A stretch of DNA of 64,000 bases, taken from positions 112,545 through 176,544 of the forward strand of contig NZ_KQ410737.1 in NCBI RefSeq assembly GCF_001262505.1, in the 5' to 3' direction. The notes beneath the pieces are model-generated. The model was given only the letters and a program-made list of their open reading frames with translations. It did no database searches and had not been told where the DNA came from. Of this stretch, positions 45,632 through 53,793 are shown in pieces. The number at the start of each line of letters is the position of its first letter. Position 1 is the first letter of the stretch. Origin of the DNA: Shinella sp. SUS2 (GTDB lineage Bacteria; Pseudomonadota; Alphaproteobacteria; Rhizobiales; Rhizobiaceae). The translations under genes were made by a program, and so were the position numbers.

Positions 45632-46186
45632 ATGAAGAAGACTACCCTCGCCGCCGCATTGCTCGCCCTGCCGCTCGTTACCGCCTGCGCTCCGGTAGAA
45701 ACCAAGACCAGCTTGGTGACGCCGGCCGGGAATCAAATCCGTTCGGCCGGTCCGGGCGACGTCGTCATGTCGTTCCAGTCCCGCAAGGCATTGCCCAATG
45801 TCGTCGGTGGTGCCGATATCTTTGGCCGCACTACGAACGCGGGCGGCACGACGGTTCGTTTCGTCGGCACGAATGGCTCTCGCGCCGTGTTCGAAAGGAC
45901 CGACGTGACCATTGAGAGCAACGCAACGACGATGAGCGAAAGCCCGATGATCATTCCGCAGTCAACGACGACCACTGTGCAGGGCACAATCGGCCGATCC
46001 GATGTCTATGGAACGGCGCGCTCGACCTCCTACCAATACATCCCGCCGCGCGGCTCGTCGCAATATGCAACGGCGCAACGGCCTATCGCGATCACGCTCG
46101 GAAGCGGTCAGAGCGTCACGATCCAGGGCAGGACGCTGCGTGTCGTCAGCGTCTCGGCGAATGCCCTCAAATACGTGGTGGAATAG
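45632..46186 (+). CDS. Small lipoprotein, copy 1
   Basis: A 184-residue lipoprotein. The signal peptide MKKTTLAAALLALPLVTAC ends in a lipobox with Cys19. The mature chain is Ser/Thr/Val-rich with a repetitive beta-like pattern (VVGGADIFGRTTNAGGTTVRF, and a C-terminal LGSGQSVTIQGRTLRVVSVS resembling an SH3/OB-like strand set). It is anchored in an envelope membrane, probably the outer one. Function unknown; lipoproteins on phages and satellites often block superinfection, which is only a guess here. A nearly identical copy is at 59331. Confidence 0.85.
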   Translation: MKKTTLAAALLALPLVTACAPVETKTSLVTPAGNQIRSAGPGDVVMSFQSRKALPNVVGGADIFGRTTNAGGTTVRFVGTNGSRAVFERTDVTIESNATTMSESPMIIPQSTTTTVQGTIGRSDVYGTARSTSYQYIPPRGSSQYATAQRPIAITLGSGQSVTIQGRTLRVVSVSANALKYVVE

Positions 46187-46227
46187 TCGCCCTTGATGCG
46201 CGGCGGTTTTCCTGATCTGGTAATCGC

Positions 46228-46239
46228 CGCGTATACGCG
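46228..46239. promoter_or_regulatory. Conserved 12-bp palindrome after lipoprotein gene, copy 1
   Basis: CGCGTATACGCG is a perfect palindrome, conserved at 59927-59938 in element 2 within otherwise non-coding DNA. It is a possible protein-binding site. Confidence 0.4.
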
Positions 46240-46367
46240 TACAGGACGTCAGAACTTAGCGATGTCAAATGGGGCCCCCGAGCGCGGCCCAGGAAGATCG
46301 ATAGGGGGAGGGGTTTGAACAAAGCCCCGGAAAAACCCACACCCCAAGCTCGCCCAATATATAAGGG

Positions 46368-46556
46368 TCAAGCGGCGAGAACGTCGTCCGCCGCTTCGGT
46401 GTCCACGATGGTGAAGTCCATGGATTGGCAGGCACCGAAAGCCTGGATCGAGCGTGCGATGTCTTCCGGCTCGACGTGCGTCAACGCCGCCGCTTCAGCC
46501 AACGTCATAATGCGGCTTTCACCTGTCGCGTTGTCGATAACCAGAAGGTAGTCCAT
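46368..46556 (-). CDS. 62-aa conserved small protein, copy 1
   Basis: A small acidic protein beginning MDYLLVIDNATGESRIMTL, with LAEAAALTHVEPEDIARSIQAFGA as a helical body. The ATG at 46556 has a GGGAG ribosome site and is favoured over an upstream codon. The region TLAEAAALTHVEPEDIARSI looks like a helix-turn-helix-like segment but is too short to call. A near-identical copy at 60068 shows that the frame is maintained. Confidence 0.7.
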   Translation of the reverse strand: MDYLLVIDNATGESRIMTLAEAAALTHVEPEDIARSIQAFGACQSMDFTIVDTEAADDVLAA

Positions 46557-46639
46557 GCACAGTCTCCCGCTTTCGAAAAATTGAAACATGCCGAAATTCT
46601 CGGCACAATTTATCGTATTAATTTCAGTAAGATACGAAG

Positions 46640-46668
46640 CGCCCCCGGGGGCGGTGCCACCGGGGGCG
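46640..46668 (-). terminator. GC-rich hairpin downstream of integrase, copy 1
   Basis: CGCCCCCGG/CCGGGGGCG arms follow the integrase stop. The T content afterwards is low, so it is a possible terminator or mRNA end. It is identical at 60340-60368. Confidence 0.45.
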
Positions 46669-46713
46669 TAGTGGTGCCAGCTAGGCGGTAGGTGGGCAGG
46701 CGGCGCTACGCCG

Positions 46714-47970
46714 CTAGCGTACGGCCCCCTGCGGCACGTAGGCCCGCTCCAGGGCGGCCACGGCAGCAGCGCCGCCGCGTACGGCCTGCGTGTAGTGCCC
46801 GAGCGTTACCGTCGGATTGGCATGGCCGGCGATCTGCGCGACCAAGCCGACCTCGATGCCCTGGGCCTGGAGCGTCGAGATAAATGAATGCCGGGCGGAA
46901 TGGGGGGTGCAATAGGGAAGGCGGAGCTCTTTGAACGCCGGTGCCCAATAACGCTTGCGGTAGTTCTGGTAGAGCAGCGGCCCGCCGCCGCCGATCCGAA
47001 GCTTCGGCCATTCCTGAAGGCGACCGGGGCCGGGGAAGACACGGTGAAGCTCCTTACCCTTTCGCGGGCAGCGAAGACGCCATTCCAGCAGCATCTCGCG
47101 CAGCGTCGTGCCCATGGGGATATCGCGCGTGCCGGCCTCGGTTTTGGTCATTTCTGTGAGCGAGCCGTCCCGCTCCTGGATGCGGTGGATACGGATGATG
47201 TTCTGGTCGAAGTCCACCTCGCTCCAAAGCAGGCCAAGCTGTTCTGACGGGCGCGTGCCCGCGAGGAAGGGGAAGGCGTAGTAGATGCCGTGTTCGGCGT
47301 CCATCTTAGCGGCGGTAATGAGCTTGGCGATATCCTCCGGGGTAAGGATGGCTTTCTTCGGCTTGTGACGAGCCCGCGTGAGGCCGGTCGGCATCGACGG
47401 CGCGCGGATGCCGAAGTCCTCTTCGGCGAGAGCCAGGATGGACTTGAGGTGCGACTTTGCCCGGTTGGCGGTGTAGTTGCCGCATTGCTCGACGATGGTT
47501 CGGTGCCAGACGCGAATGCCCGCCGTGGTGAGGTCGGTGAGCTTGATGTCGCCCAGGAGCTTGAGGAAGCTTGCGCCCTTCGGCGCAACGCCGCTCTCGG
47601 TGTAGTCGGCACGTTCCTGCCGCGTGCCGATCAGCAGCGGCCCACGGATCGCGCCGTTCGCCACGACCTTGTAGCCCTTCAACGTGGAAACCTTGACCTG
47701 CCCTTCCTTGTTGGCGAGCCAATGGTCGGTGGCCTTCCCAACGGTCGGGGCCGTCAGCTCGTCCACGTAACTGCCCTCGGCGACCTGCACGAGCAAGGCG
47801 TTCCGGAAAGCCTCGGCGTCCTTCTTCTTGTTGAAGGCGCGGCGGCGTCGTTTGCCGGACTTGGGGTCGCGATACTCGCAGTAGTACTGCGGATAGGAGG
47901 CCACCGTGCCGTTGCTCAGCTTGCGGCGACGGGTGGTGGAGGTGATGGAGACGTTGAAACTGTCCTTCAT
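46714..47970 (-). CDS. int: Tyrosine integrase, copy 1
   Basis: A 418-residue tyrosine recombinase with all catalytic residues: Arg240 (GTRPSEQLGLLW), Lys276, His357-x-x-Arg360 (HSARHSF), His383 (AGHANPTVTL) and nucleophile Tyr393. The N-terminus (about 1-70) is an arm-binding beta domain, followed by a SAM-like core-binding domain (about 75-190). It integrates the element at the tRNA-Gly 3' half. The ATG at 47970 is chosen because the copy in element 2 is conserved from there. Copy 2 differs at about 13 residues by my reading, so both should recognise the same att site. Confidence 0.96.
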   Translation of the reverse strand: MKDSFNVSITSTTRRRKLSNGTVASYPQYYCEYRDPKSGKRRRRAFNKKKDAEAFRNALLVQVAEGSYVDELTAPTVGKATDHWLANKEGQVKVSTLKGYKVVANGAIRGPLLIGTRQERADYTESGVAPKGASFLKLLGDIKLTDLTTAGIRVWHRTIVEQCGNYTANRAKSHLKSILALAEEDFGIRAPSMPTGLTRARHKPKKAILTPEDIAKLITAAKMDAEHGIYYAFPFLAGTRPSEQLGLLWSEVDFDQNIIRIHRIQERDGSLTEMTKTEAGTRDIPMGTTLREMLLEWRLRCPRKGKELHRVFPGPGRLQEWPKLRIGGGGPLLYQNYRKRYWAPAFKELRLPYCTPHSARHSFISTLQAQGIEVGLVAQIAGHANPTVTLGHYTQAVRGGAAAVAALERAYVPQGAVR

Positions 47971-48025
47971 GGTGTTCTCGCTGCTAAATGAAAAAATGGC
48001 GAGGAAAACACGGCGGCTGTAACCC

Positions 48026-48048
48026 GCACAATGAATCGTCAATTGTGC
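48026..48048. promoter_or_regulatory. Inverted repeat upstream of integrase, copy 1
   Basis: GCACAAT and ATTGTGC flank a 9-base spacer, 56 bases before int. It is conserved in element 2 (61727-61749). It is a likely operator or recombination-protein site. Confidence 0.5.
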
Positions 48049-48113
48049 CGAGAAGCCCGCCTGCGGCCCGAACGTGTTACCGGAGCCGTAACCTTGCCAT
48101 GCGTTGGGGAGGC

Positions 48114-48137
48114 GAAGCCCCGACGAGACGGGGCTTC
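48114..48137. other. 9-bp stem-loop with compensatory change between copies, copy 1
   Basis: GAAGCCCCG ACGAGA CGGGGCTTC. The copy at 61815 reads GAGGCCCCG ACGAGA CGGGGCCTC, an A-T to G-C swap on both arms. It lies in the int leader or prim-pol 3' region and has no T-run, so it is not a simple terminator. Confidence 0.7.
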
Positions 48138-48165
48138 AGAATGGTGCGGATTCCACGGTCATCCG

Positions 48166-48177
48166 GGTTGAAATCGC
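48166..48177. other. GGTTGAAATCGC motif, possible integrase arm site
   Basis: The same 12-mer occurs at 42149-42160 near attL and at 61867-61878. A one-mismatch form is at 55523-55534. It marks element ends and the sequence upstream of int in both copies. Confidence 0.4.
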
Positions 48178-48186
48178 ATTCAAACA

Positions 48187-48314
48187 GTGACGGTGTGGCG
48201 CTGGTGACGGCGCCCCGGCGGCCTAGGCCGCCGGGGCAGGAGAGAGAAGGAGTCCCCTTCCCCACTCAGTGTCCGGCCAACGAGGCAATCAAGCGATCGT
48301 CACCGCCGTCACGG
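48187..48314. other. GTGACGG iterons around a 26-bp perfect palindrome (possible origin)
   Basis: Downstream of prim-pol. GTGACGG occurs at 48187 and 48204; the palindrome GCCCCGGCGGCCT/AGGCCGCCGGGGC spans 48212-48237; inverted CCGTCACGG lies at 48306-48314 next to CGTCACC at 48298. The same heptamer recurs at 51659-51710 on the other side of the prim-pol operon. Confidence 0.45.
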
Positions 48315-48320
48315 CATCAC

Positions 48321-50528
48321 TTAGAAAGCCGGCAGGTAGCCGCCATCGAGCGATACCTTGACCTTTCTGCCCTTGTTATCCTTGCCGAGAAATTCAACGT
48401 AGACGCCAGCCTTCGCCATAGCCGGCCGCATTCGCTTGAGCTGATTGGACAGATGCGGCGGCGTCTTTGGAAGAGCATGTTCGGGAACCGCCTCCCGATG
48501 CTCTTTGAACGCGGAGAAAAGCTGCATGACGTAGCCCTCGAACGGACCAGTGCGGCAGACGAGGCGAAGCATCGTCACCAGCGGATCTTCGTTGACCTTC
48601 TCAATCACGAAGTCGTCCTGCGCCTTTCCGATCGCGTCGATGAGGCTATCACCCTCCAGTTTGAGCGCCGGTTCGGCCGCCTTGATCCATTTTGCGGCGT
48701 CAGCCATTCGAAGGTGGCGCGGCGGCTCCACCGTATCGAAATTCGCCAAGGCCATGGCTACCGAGTCATAGAGGGCACCAAGGATGCCAGGAAGCAGCCC
48801 CTCAAACTCGGTAAGCAGTTCCGCTTCCGTCTTCCTGCCACCTTCGGGCATCGGCGTGAGGCGGATCGGAATCGCCCGTTCCATGAGGTCCGGGCGATTG
48901 GCGTAACCAGAGATGCCGTTGATGATGAACGGGCGCGTGTAGCTCATCACATGAAGCTCCCCATCGCTGTAGAGCTTACGAACCGCGATACCACCACCCG
49001 TTGCCAGTGTGCAGAGAACATCCGACATCTCTGCCTTCATGCCGGAGGCGTTGTCGAAGGACGGCAATCGATATTCCTTCGCCTGGATCATAAGGTCCTG
49101 CGGCTTGTCGGGCAAACGAAGACGCATCGCCTTATTGGGATCAATGATGCGCTTCACGATCTCGCAGAACACGCTTTTGCCAGAGCCCTGTTCGCCTTCC
49201 ACCAGAAGGATGAAATAGGGGCCGTCCGGCTTCAGCGCGTTGATCAGGAAAGCGACCAAGAGGCGGAAGTTGTGCTCGTCCAAGCCGAGGAAATCCTTCA
49301 GTTTGGCGAGGCTGCCGCCTTTCTCCGGAATGGGCAAGGCGTCAAAGCCCGCACCACGCACGAACTTTAGGCCGCTACCCGCTTCGACAGACCAATCCGC
49401 ATTGTCTACTTTGACAATACGACCGTCCGCTGCGCCAATGTCGATGATGACATTCTTGCCATCACCAGCCACTCTGGCGAACACCGGATACTCTACGCCA
49501 TCAAAGAGTGCTTTCGTCTCAAGAGTCGCGACAGCTTCCATGAGTGGGTTTGAAGTGGCAACCTTTCCCATCACGGCATAAGCTCGGTAGCGCAGCCAAT
49601 ACTTGAACGTGTCCGATTTAACGCGATACACGATTGCCGAACCGGTGTGGGGCAACGTCGCGAACGCGGTCCCATCGCCGTCGTTGAACAGCTCGATGCC
49701 CGCATTAAGCGCCAGCGACACGAGCGCGTGGGCGAGCGAAGGCGAATCCTCATCGCTTGCGTCGCCGAAGCCTTTTGCTCGTGCGGATGCGATCCAACCC
49801 GGAAGCTCGTCGAGCGAGTTGCCCTTGTAGCCTTCCGGCAGAAGGCCAACAAAGATATCGATGATCTCCTCGTCAGTTGCTCCAGCGCGAACCAGTACCG
49901 CTACGAGGGCAACACCAGCATCATGGGTGCTCTCCCCCAGAATTAGGGTGATGGCATGTTCGGAACCGAGCGTGACCTTCAGCAGCGTGATTTGATGCTC
50001 GGAAATCTCCGGCAGCTGTTTGAAATCCACCTCAAGAAGCGGCTTACCAACAACCTCATACGGCCTCCCAGTCTCCGGGTGGATCGACGGCGGCATGACC
50101 GTCATCTTTCCAGCCGCGAGGAAGTCGATGTTGCCGAGACCGCCACTCCCTCTGATTACCGTAGATTTCAGCGCCTTTGGAGCACGCACAAAGATCGTTG
50201 CGCCCTTCTTTCCACGTTTACCGGAAAGCAAAGCACGACGGTCTGCACGGTTCAAACCGAGGAGATGAAGTACCAACCTCTCTAGGCGATCGTCATCAAT
50301 ATCGAGAGCATCGAGGACCTCGCTGGCGGTCAATCCCATGCCGAGCAACAGACCGATGTTCTTGATCCGGTACTTCTCGATCCATTCGACACGTTTCAAC
50401 TCGCTGGGCGTGCCGCCGAGCAAACCCGTCCATCCGGTCGGAATGGGCGCTTTGCCATCAACGGGGACCAAAGGAAGATTGCGCTCCCACAATTTGGGAG
50501 CTTCAATTCCAAAGATGTCTTCAGCCAT
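48321..50528 (-). CDS. Bifunctional DNA primase-polymerase / helicase-like ATPase, element 1
   Basis: A 735-residue replication protein. The N-terminal prim-pol domain has the acidic DxD motif ALDIDDD near residue 76 and the MPPSIHPETGRPYEV motif from residue 145. A linker, then an ATPase domain, follows, with Walker A VEGEQGSGKSVF near 445 and a SFDN-type Walker B (LPSFDNASGMKAEM). Such fusions (P4 alpha-like in logic) start and unwind replication of satellites and plasmids. The ATG at 50528 is used (GGGGG site). It lies two bases beyond the stop region of the excisionase-like gene, so the two are coupled. Element 2 has a diverged relative, broken by an insertion. Confidence 0.9.
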   Translation of the reverse strand: MAEDIFGIEAPKLWERNLPLVPVDGKAPIPTGWTGLLGGTPSELKRVEWIEKYRIKNIGLLLGMGLTASEVLDALDIDDDRLERLVLHLLGLNRADRRALLSGKRGKKGATIFVRAPKALKSTVIRGSGGLGNIDFLAAGKMTVMPPSIHPETGRPYEVVGKPLLEVDFKQLPEISEHQITLLKVTLGSEHAITLILGESTHDAGVALVAVLVRAGATDEEIIDIFVGLLPEGYKGNSLDELPGWIASARAKGFGDASDEDSPSLAHALVSLALNAGIELFNDGDGTAFATLPHTGSAIVYRVKSDTFKYWLRYRAYAVMGKVATSNPLMEAVATLETKALFDGVEYPVFARVAGDGKNVIIDIGAADGRIVKVDNADWSVEAGSGLKFVRGAGFDALPIPEKGGSLAKLKDFLGLDEHNFRLLVAFLINALKPDGPYFILLVEGEQGSGKSVFCEIVKRIIDPNKAMRLRLPDKPQDLMIQAKEYRLPSFDNASGMKAEMSDVLCTLATGGGIAVRKLYSDGELHVMSYTRPFIINGISGYANRPDLMERAIPIRLTPMPEGGRKTEAELLTEFEGLLPGILGALYDSVAMALANFDTVEPPRHLRMADAAKWIKAAEPALKLEGDSLIDAIGKAQDDFVIEKVNEDPLVTMLRLVCRTGPFEGYVMQLFSAFKEHREAVPEHALPKTPPHLSNQLKRMRPAMAKAGVYVEFLGKDNKGRKVKVSLDGGYLPAF

Positions 50529-50530
50529 GT

Positions 50531-50746
50531 TCAACCCCCAATCTTCGCTGCATCGATTGCAGCAGCAACTTCGGAGAGGCGAACAAGCTTACGCCGATTA
50601 AAGGGCGCATAGGCGGGGATAGTGCCGGCTTTGATGGCACGGCGCAGAGCCCACACATGGACACCGAGGATTTCGGCAGCCTTCTGGATGGTAAGCATGG
50701 GTTCGATATCGACCTGATCGCTCAGATTGTTGAGGTTCGTTTTCAT
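50531..50746 (-). CDS. Excisionase-like HTH protein
   Basis: A 71-residue DNA-binding protein of the MerR-like/helix-turn-helix_17 type: MLTIQKAAEILGVHVWALRRAIKAGTIPAYAPFNRRKLVRLSEV. This is the fold of small phage excisionases and replication initiator partners. It precedes prim-pol with overlapping translation signals. The ATG at 50746 begins the likely product; in-frame codons farther upstream lack a ribosome site. Confidence 0.8.
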   Translation of the reverse strand: MKTNLNNLSDQVDIEPMLTIQKAAEILGVHVWALRRAIKAGTIPAYAPFNRRKLVRLSEVAAAIDAAKIGG

Positions 50747-50848
50747 AACGATGTTTTCCCTAGATTGAGTGGGATTTTGGGGTGAAACATCGGTGGCCAC
50801 CGACCAGGGAATACTGGCTGGCAGCGATATGAAAATCTTCCCCCGGAC

Positions 50849-51613
50849 CTAAGGGTCCGGAAATTCCAAAGTTACTGACGGAAGCCCGTCCGCGCCCTGA
50901 GCGACGAGTTCTTTCATGCGTTTTACAGGCAAACCGTCTTCCTTGTAGGCTTCTCTGAGAGTCAGATAATTGTCCGCCTGGGCATCATCTATGTTGAGAA
51001 AATGTTCAAACCATTTCACATCGTGATGTGGGCCCACATCGAGGTTTCCGTCGACAATCCCGTTGATAAGCTTCGTCACGACCTGCTCGGCTTCTGGACG
51101 TTTACCTCGTCGGTAATTTCTCAGAAAATAGTGCGCAAACCAGCGCTGATGCTCTTCGCTTATTTGCGTCTTCGCCTGTCCGCCAGCACGGGCCGAGCGC
51201 CGATGACCAACGGAGGTCTCAGAGTGATAAAGAAACTCAAGCAGGCCGCAAGCGGCGCGGAAACGGCCCCAACGGTCCAGAAAATCAGGAGAGAGATCGC
51301 GCCTCGCGATATGTTCGCGTATGAGCGGAGCCAATTCCATAGCTATCTCAAACTGCTCCTGTAGCCGCTTCTGATCCAACGCATCAATGTATGGCAAGAT
51401 CAGCCAAGCGCGTTCCCCGCCCCATCGAGGCGTGGTCGGAACCCATTGGTTCTTACCAGTCTTGCCGGGGACTTCTTTGCCAACAGCCTCATCCACTGTC
51501 TCGAATTTGATGTCCAAAAGGATGGCGAGAGAACCGAATACCATCTCGATCCTTGTCCAATACCCTTCGGCAGAAATTGCTTTTAGATGAGCGGGCCTAT
51601 CTGCATGTTTCAT
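50849..51613 (-). CDS. Hypothetical protein of element 1
   Basis: A 254-residue soluble protein I do not recognise. It is rich in Trp, Arg and Glu; the central region (EHIARRDLSPDFLDRWGRFRAACGLLEF) is helical. There is no signal, membrane segment or catalytic motif. It starts the minus-strand run that leads through the excisionase-like gene to prim-pol, so a replication or control role is possible. Confidence 0.65.
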   Translation of the reverse strand: MKHADRPAHLKAISAEGYWTRIEMVFGSLAILLDIKFETVDEAVGKEVPGKTGKNQWVPTTPRWGGERAWLILPYIDALDQKRLQEQFEIAMELAPLIREHIARRDLSPDFLDRWGRFRAACGLLEFLYHSETSVGHRRSARAGGQAKTQISEEHQRWFAHYFLRNYRRGKRPEAEQVVTKLINGIVDGNLDVGPHHDVKWFEHFLNIDDAQADNYLTLREAYKEDGLPVKRMKELVAQGADGLPSVTLEFPDP

Positions 51614-52030
51614 ACCCCTACCCCTCCTACTAGCGCCGCTGCGGCGAAAGCTAACCTGCCGTCACCAGCGTCACTGCCGTCACGGAGGTGACGCCGTGCC
51701 GGCAGTGACGACGCATGTGGTACACCGAGTCGGTGTCGCCCAGGGAGGGGGAGGGGCTGATGCGGGGTAGTCGCGCGTCCGCGTAGCTGCGCCACCGCGA
51801 AAAACTGGGGTATGGGCGTTCGTGAGGCATGGTAGGCACGGAGGCACCGACATGTTCTGGACTATGGAGCGATTTTTGAGGCCGCTTTTGACAGCGCGAA
51901 ATCCTATTTCGCCCAAACCATGAAGCTACCCTTGACCAAGCACCTCAGACGAGGATTATAACACCAGAATAAGAGTTTATGGCACGTAAACTGGTTCATA
52001 GCCGCTGTCTTTCAGACCGAAACGTGCGAC
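51614..52030. other. Non-coding region between prim-pol operon and defence operon
   Basis: About 420 bases, with the inverted repeats and GTCAC iterons at 51659-51710 in its first part. The second part is AT-richer and probably contains the promoter of the plus-strand three-gene operon. No gene is supported. Confidence 0.5.
51659..51710. other. GTCAC iteron cluster with 11-bp inverted repeat (possible origin/operator)
   Basis: CCGTCAC occurs at 51659 and, as CCGTCACGG, at 51677-51685. CGTCACTGCCG (51669-51679) and CGGCAGTGACG (51700-51710) form a perfect 11-bp inverted repeat, with GTCAC/GTGAC nested between. It lies in front of the operon that ends in prim-pol. Confidence 0.5.
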
Positions 52031-52501
52031 ATGAAAATCAAACTAACACACCTCGCTAGCGCGGTATGGGAGCATAAGCGTTTAAGCATGCAAGCCGATT
52101 TTCTCGATTCTCACCAGCGCCATTGGAGCGATGCAGAACAGCTTTTTCAAATGGGCCGATGGGCGAATGCCGACCATTTATATGGCGTGACTACAGAGTG
52201 TGGTTTGAAGCGACTGATGCATGCATTCGGGATGGCCCTCGGCTCCGATGGCAGTCCCACAAAAAAGGAAGACCGTAAGCACGCGAACGGCCTTTGGCTT
52301 CGCTTTGAAAGCTATCGCAGCGGCCATCTCCATGGAACTGGGTATGTTTTGTCTCTTTCGGACCCATTTATAGACTGGGACGTTTCACAACGTTATGCAA
52401 ATCAATCTAATTTCGACCAAGCAAGAGCACAGTCCCACCAAGCAGGTGCCAAAGCAGTTTGCGACTTAATAAAAAAGGCACAAAGGGAGGGCTTGATATG
52501 A
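52031..52501 (+). CDS. HEPN-like small protein, first gene of three-gene operon
   Basis: A 156-residue mainly helical protein. After a helix RHWSDAEQLFQMGRWANADHLY, the segment DRKHANGLWLRFESYRSGHLHG includes Arg96-x4-His101, which would fit the RxxxxH nuclease motif of HEPN ribonucleases. The match is short and unproved. No signal or membrane segment. Its TGA overlaps the next ATG (ATGA), implying coupled synthesis. AT-richer codon use than the core chromosome suggests recent transfer. Whether it is an RNase toxin or an adaptor is inference. Confidence 0.5.
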   Translation: MKIKLTHLASAVWEHKRLSMQADFLDSHQRHWSDAEQLFQMGRWANADHLYGVTTECGLKRLMHAFGMALGSDGSPTKKEDRKHANGLWLRFESYRSGHLHGTGYVLSLSDPFIDWDVSQRYANQSNFDQARAQSHQAGAKAVCDLIKKAQREGLI

Positions 52502-53793
52502 CAACATTTGATGAGATTCTACCTCTTGCGAAAGATATATTTGGCAACCCCACGGAATATATAAAAAAACTTGAATGGATAATTTTAAACCGGGATCTCA
52601 ATGGGCGGGTGCGGCTGATCGCTCCAGAGAGCGTTTTGTCAAACGAGGAAGGCCGGAAGGCAATTGAAGAGCTTTACCAATCTCTAGCTGACCGGTTAAT
52701 GTCCCATGCATATCCGTTAGAAAGAGGAATACTTTATGAAGAAGATAAAGAGACCGCTTGCCAAGGCGCGTCTTCTTTTTTGCTCGGAAATTTCCCCAAT
52801 ATTTGGGTCGTAGATCGGCTTGCCACCGAAAGCCGATGGGAGACAATCGCGGAGGTATCCCCTAACTCACCTCGTATAGTGTACTTTTCGATCAAAGGAG
52901 GCGTTGGGCGTTCAACAGCTTTGGCCGCTAGCGCTTGGACACTGGCACGGCAAGGTAAAAAGGTCTTGGTCTTGGACTTGGATCTTGAATCACCTGGGTT
53001 ATCCAGCGCGCTTCTTTCCCCAACTAGGCAACCAAAGTATGGCATCACCGATTGGCTGGTTGAAGACCTCGTCGACAACGGAGATTCTTTGATTGACGAC
53101 GCGTATGCCACAAGCGACCTGCCCACGGCCGGTTCCATACATATCGTTCCGGCTCATGGGAACAATCTTGGAGACTATGTGGCGAAGTTGGGGCGAGCGT
53201 GGATGCCCAAAACACGCCACCCTTCCTCGCCAGAAACTTGGGCCAAACGCCTAAATCGCCTCATTAACACCCTTGAAGATCGCCTGAAGCCGGATGTTAT
53301 TCTGATTGATTCTAGAGCTGGAATCGATGAGGTCGCGGCAGCTTGCGTCACTGATCTGGGTGCGCACACAATTCTAATGTTTGCTATTCAAGGACAGCAA
53401 ACATGGACTGGGTATCGCGCGCTAATCGACCATTGGCAACAGCGAGGCGTTATAACTGACATTCGGAGTCGCCTGCAAATTGTGGCCGGTCTGGTTCCAG
53501 ATGATGACCGCAGGCTTGAGTACCTTGAGCTACTACGTGCAGATGCTCACGCATTATTTGAAGGAACATATGACACAGTGAAGCCCGGAGCGATTAGTGA
53601 TTGGAGCTTTGAGGAAGATGATGATACCGCGCCACATAGTCCCCTGCCCATTCGATGGAACCGCGGCTGGTATGGATTATTGAGTCTACAACAGCGCATG
53701 ATTCAAGTGGACGAGAATGAAGTTAATTCGGTTTACGGGCCGCTACTTGATTTCCTCGATCGTGCTTTGCTGGGGGAGAATCAAACATGGTGA
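52498..53793 (+). CDS. KGGVGR-motif ParA-like ATPase, second gene of operon
   Basis: A 431-residue protein. Residues 1-125 form an unassigned N-terminal domain. The rest is a SIMIBI/ParA-like ATPase with the variant deviant Walker A KGGVGRST (133-140) in place of KGGxGKT, then VLDLDLESPGL, and a Walker B-like VILIDSRAGIDEVAA. The family is known by this KGGVGR signature and tends to occur in variable genomic islands; no function is established to my knowledge. GGGAGG precedes the ATG. Its end overlaps the third gene by seven bases. Confidence 0.85.
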   Translation: MTTFDEILPLAKDIFGNPTEYIKKLEWIILNRDLNGRVRLIAPESVLSNEEGRKAIEELYQSLADRLMSHAYPLERGILYEEDKETACQGASSFLLGNFPNIWVVDRLATESRWETIAEVSPNSPRIVYFSIKGGVGRSTALAASAWTLARQGKKVLVLDLDLESPGLSSALLSPTRQPKYGITDWLVEDLVDNGDSLIDDAYATSDLPTAGSIHIVPAHGNNLGDYVAKLGRAWMPKTRHPSSPETWAKRLNRLINTLEDRLKPDVILIDSRAGIDEVAAACVTDLGAHTILMFAIQGQQTWTGYRALIDHWQQRGVITDIRSRLQIVAGLVPDDDRRLEYLELLRADAHALFEGTYDTVKPGAISDWSFEEDDDTAPHSPLPIRWNRGWYGLLSLQQRMIQVDENEVNSVYGPLLDFLDRALLGENQTW

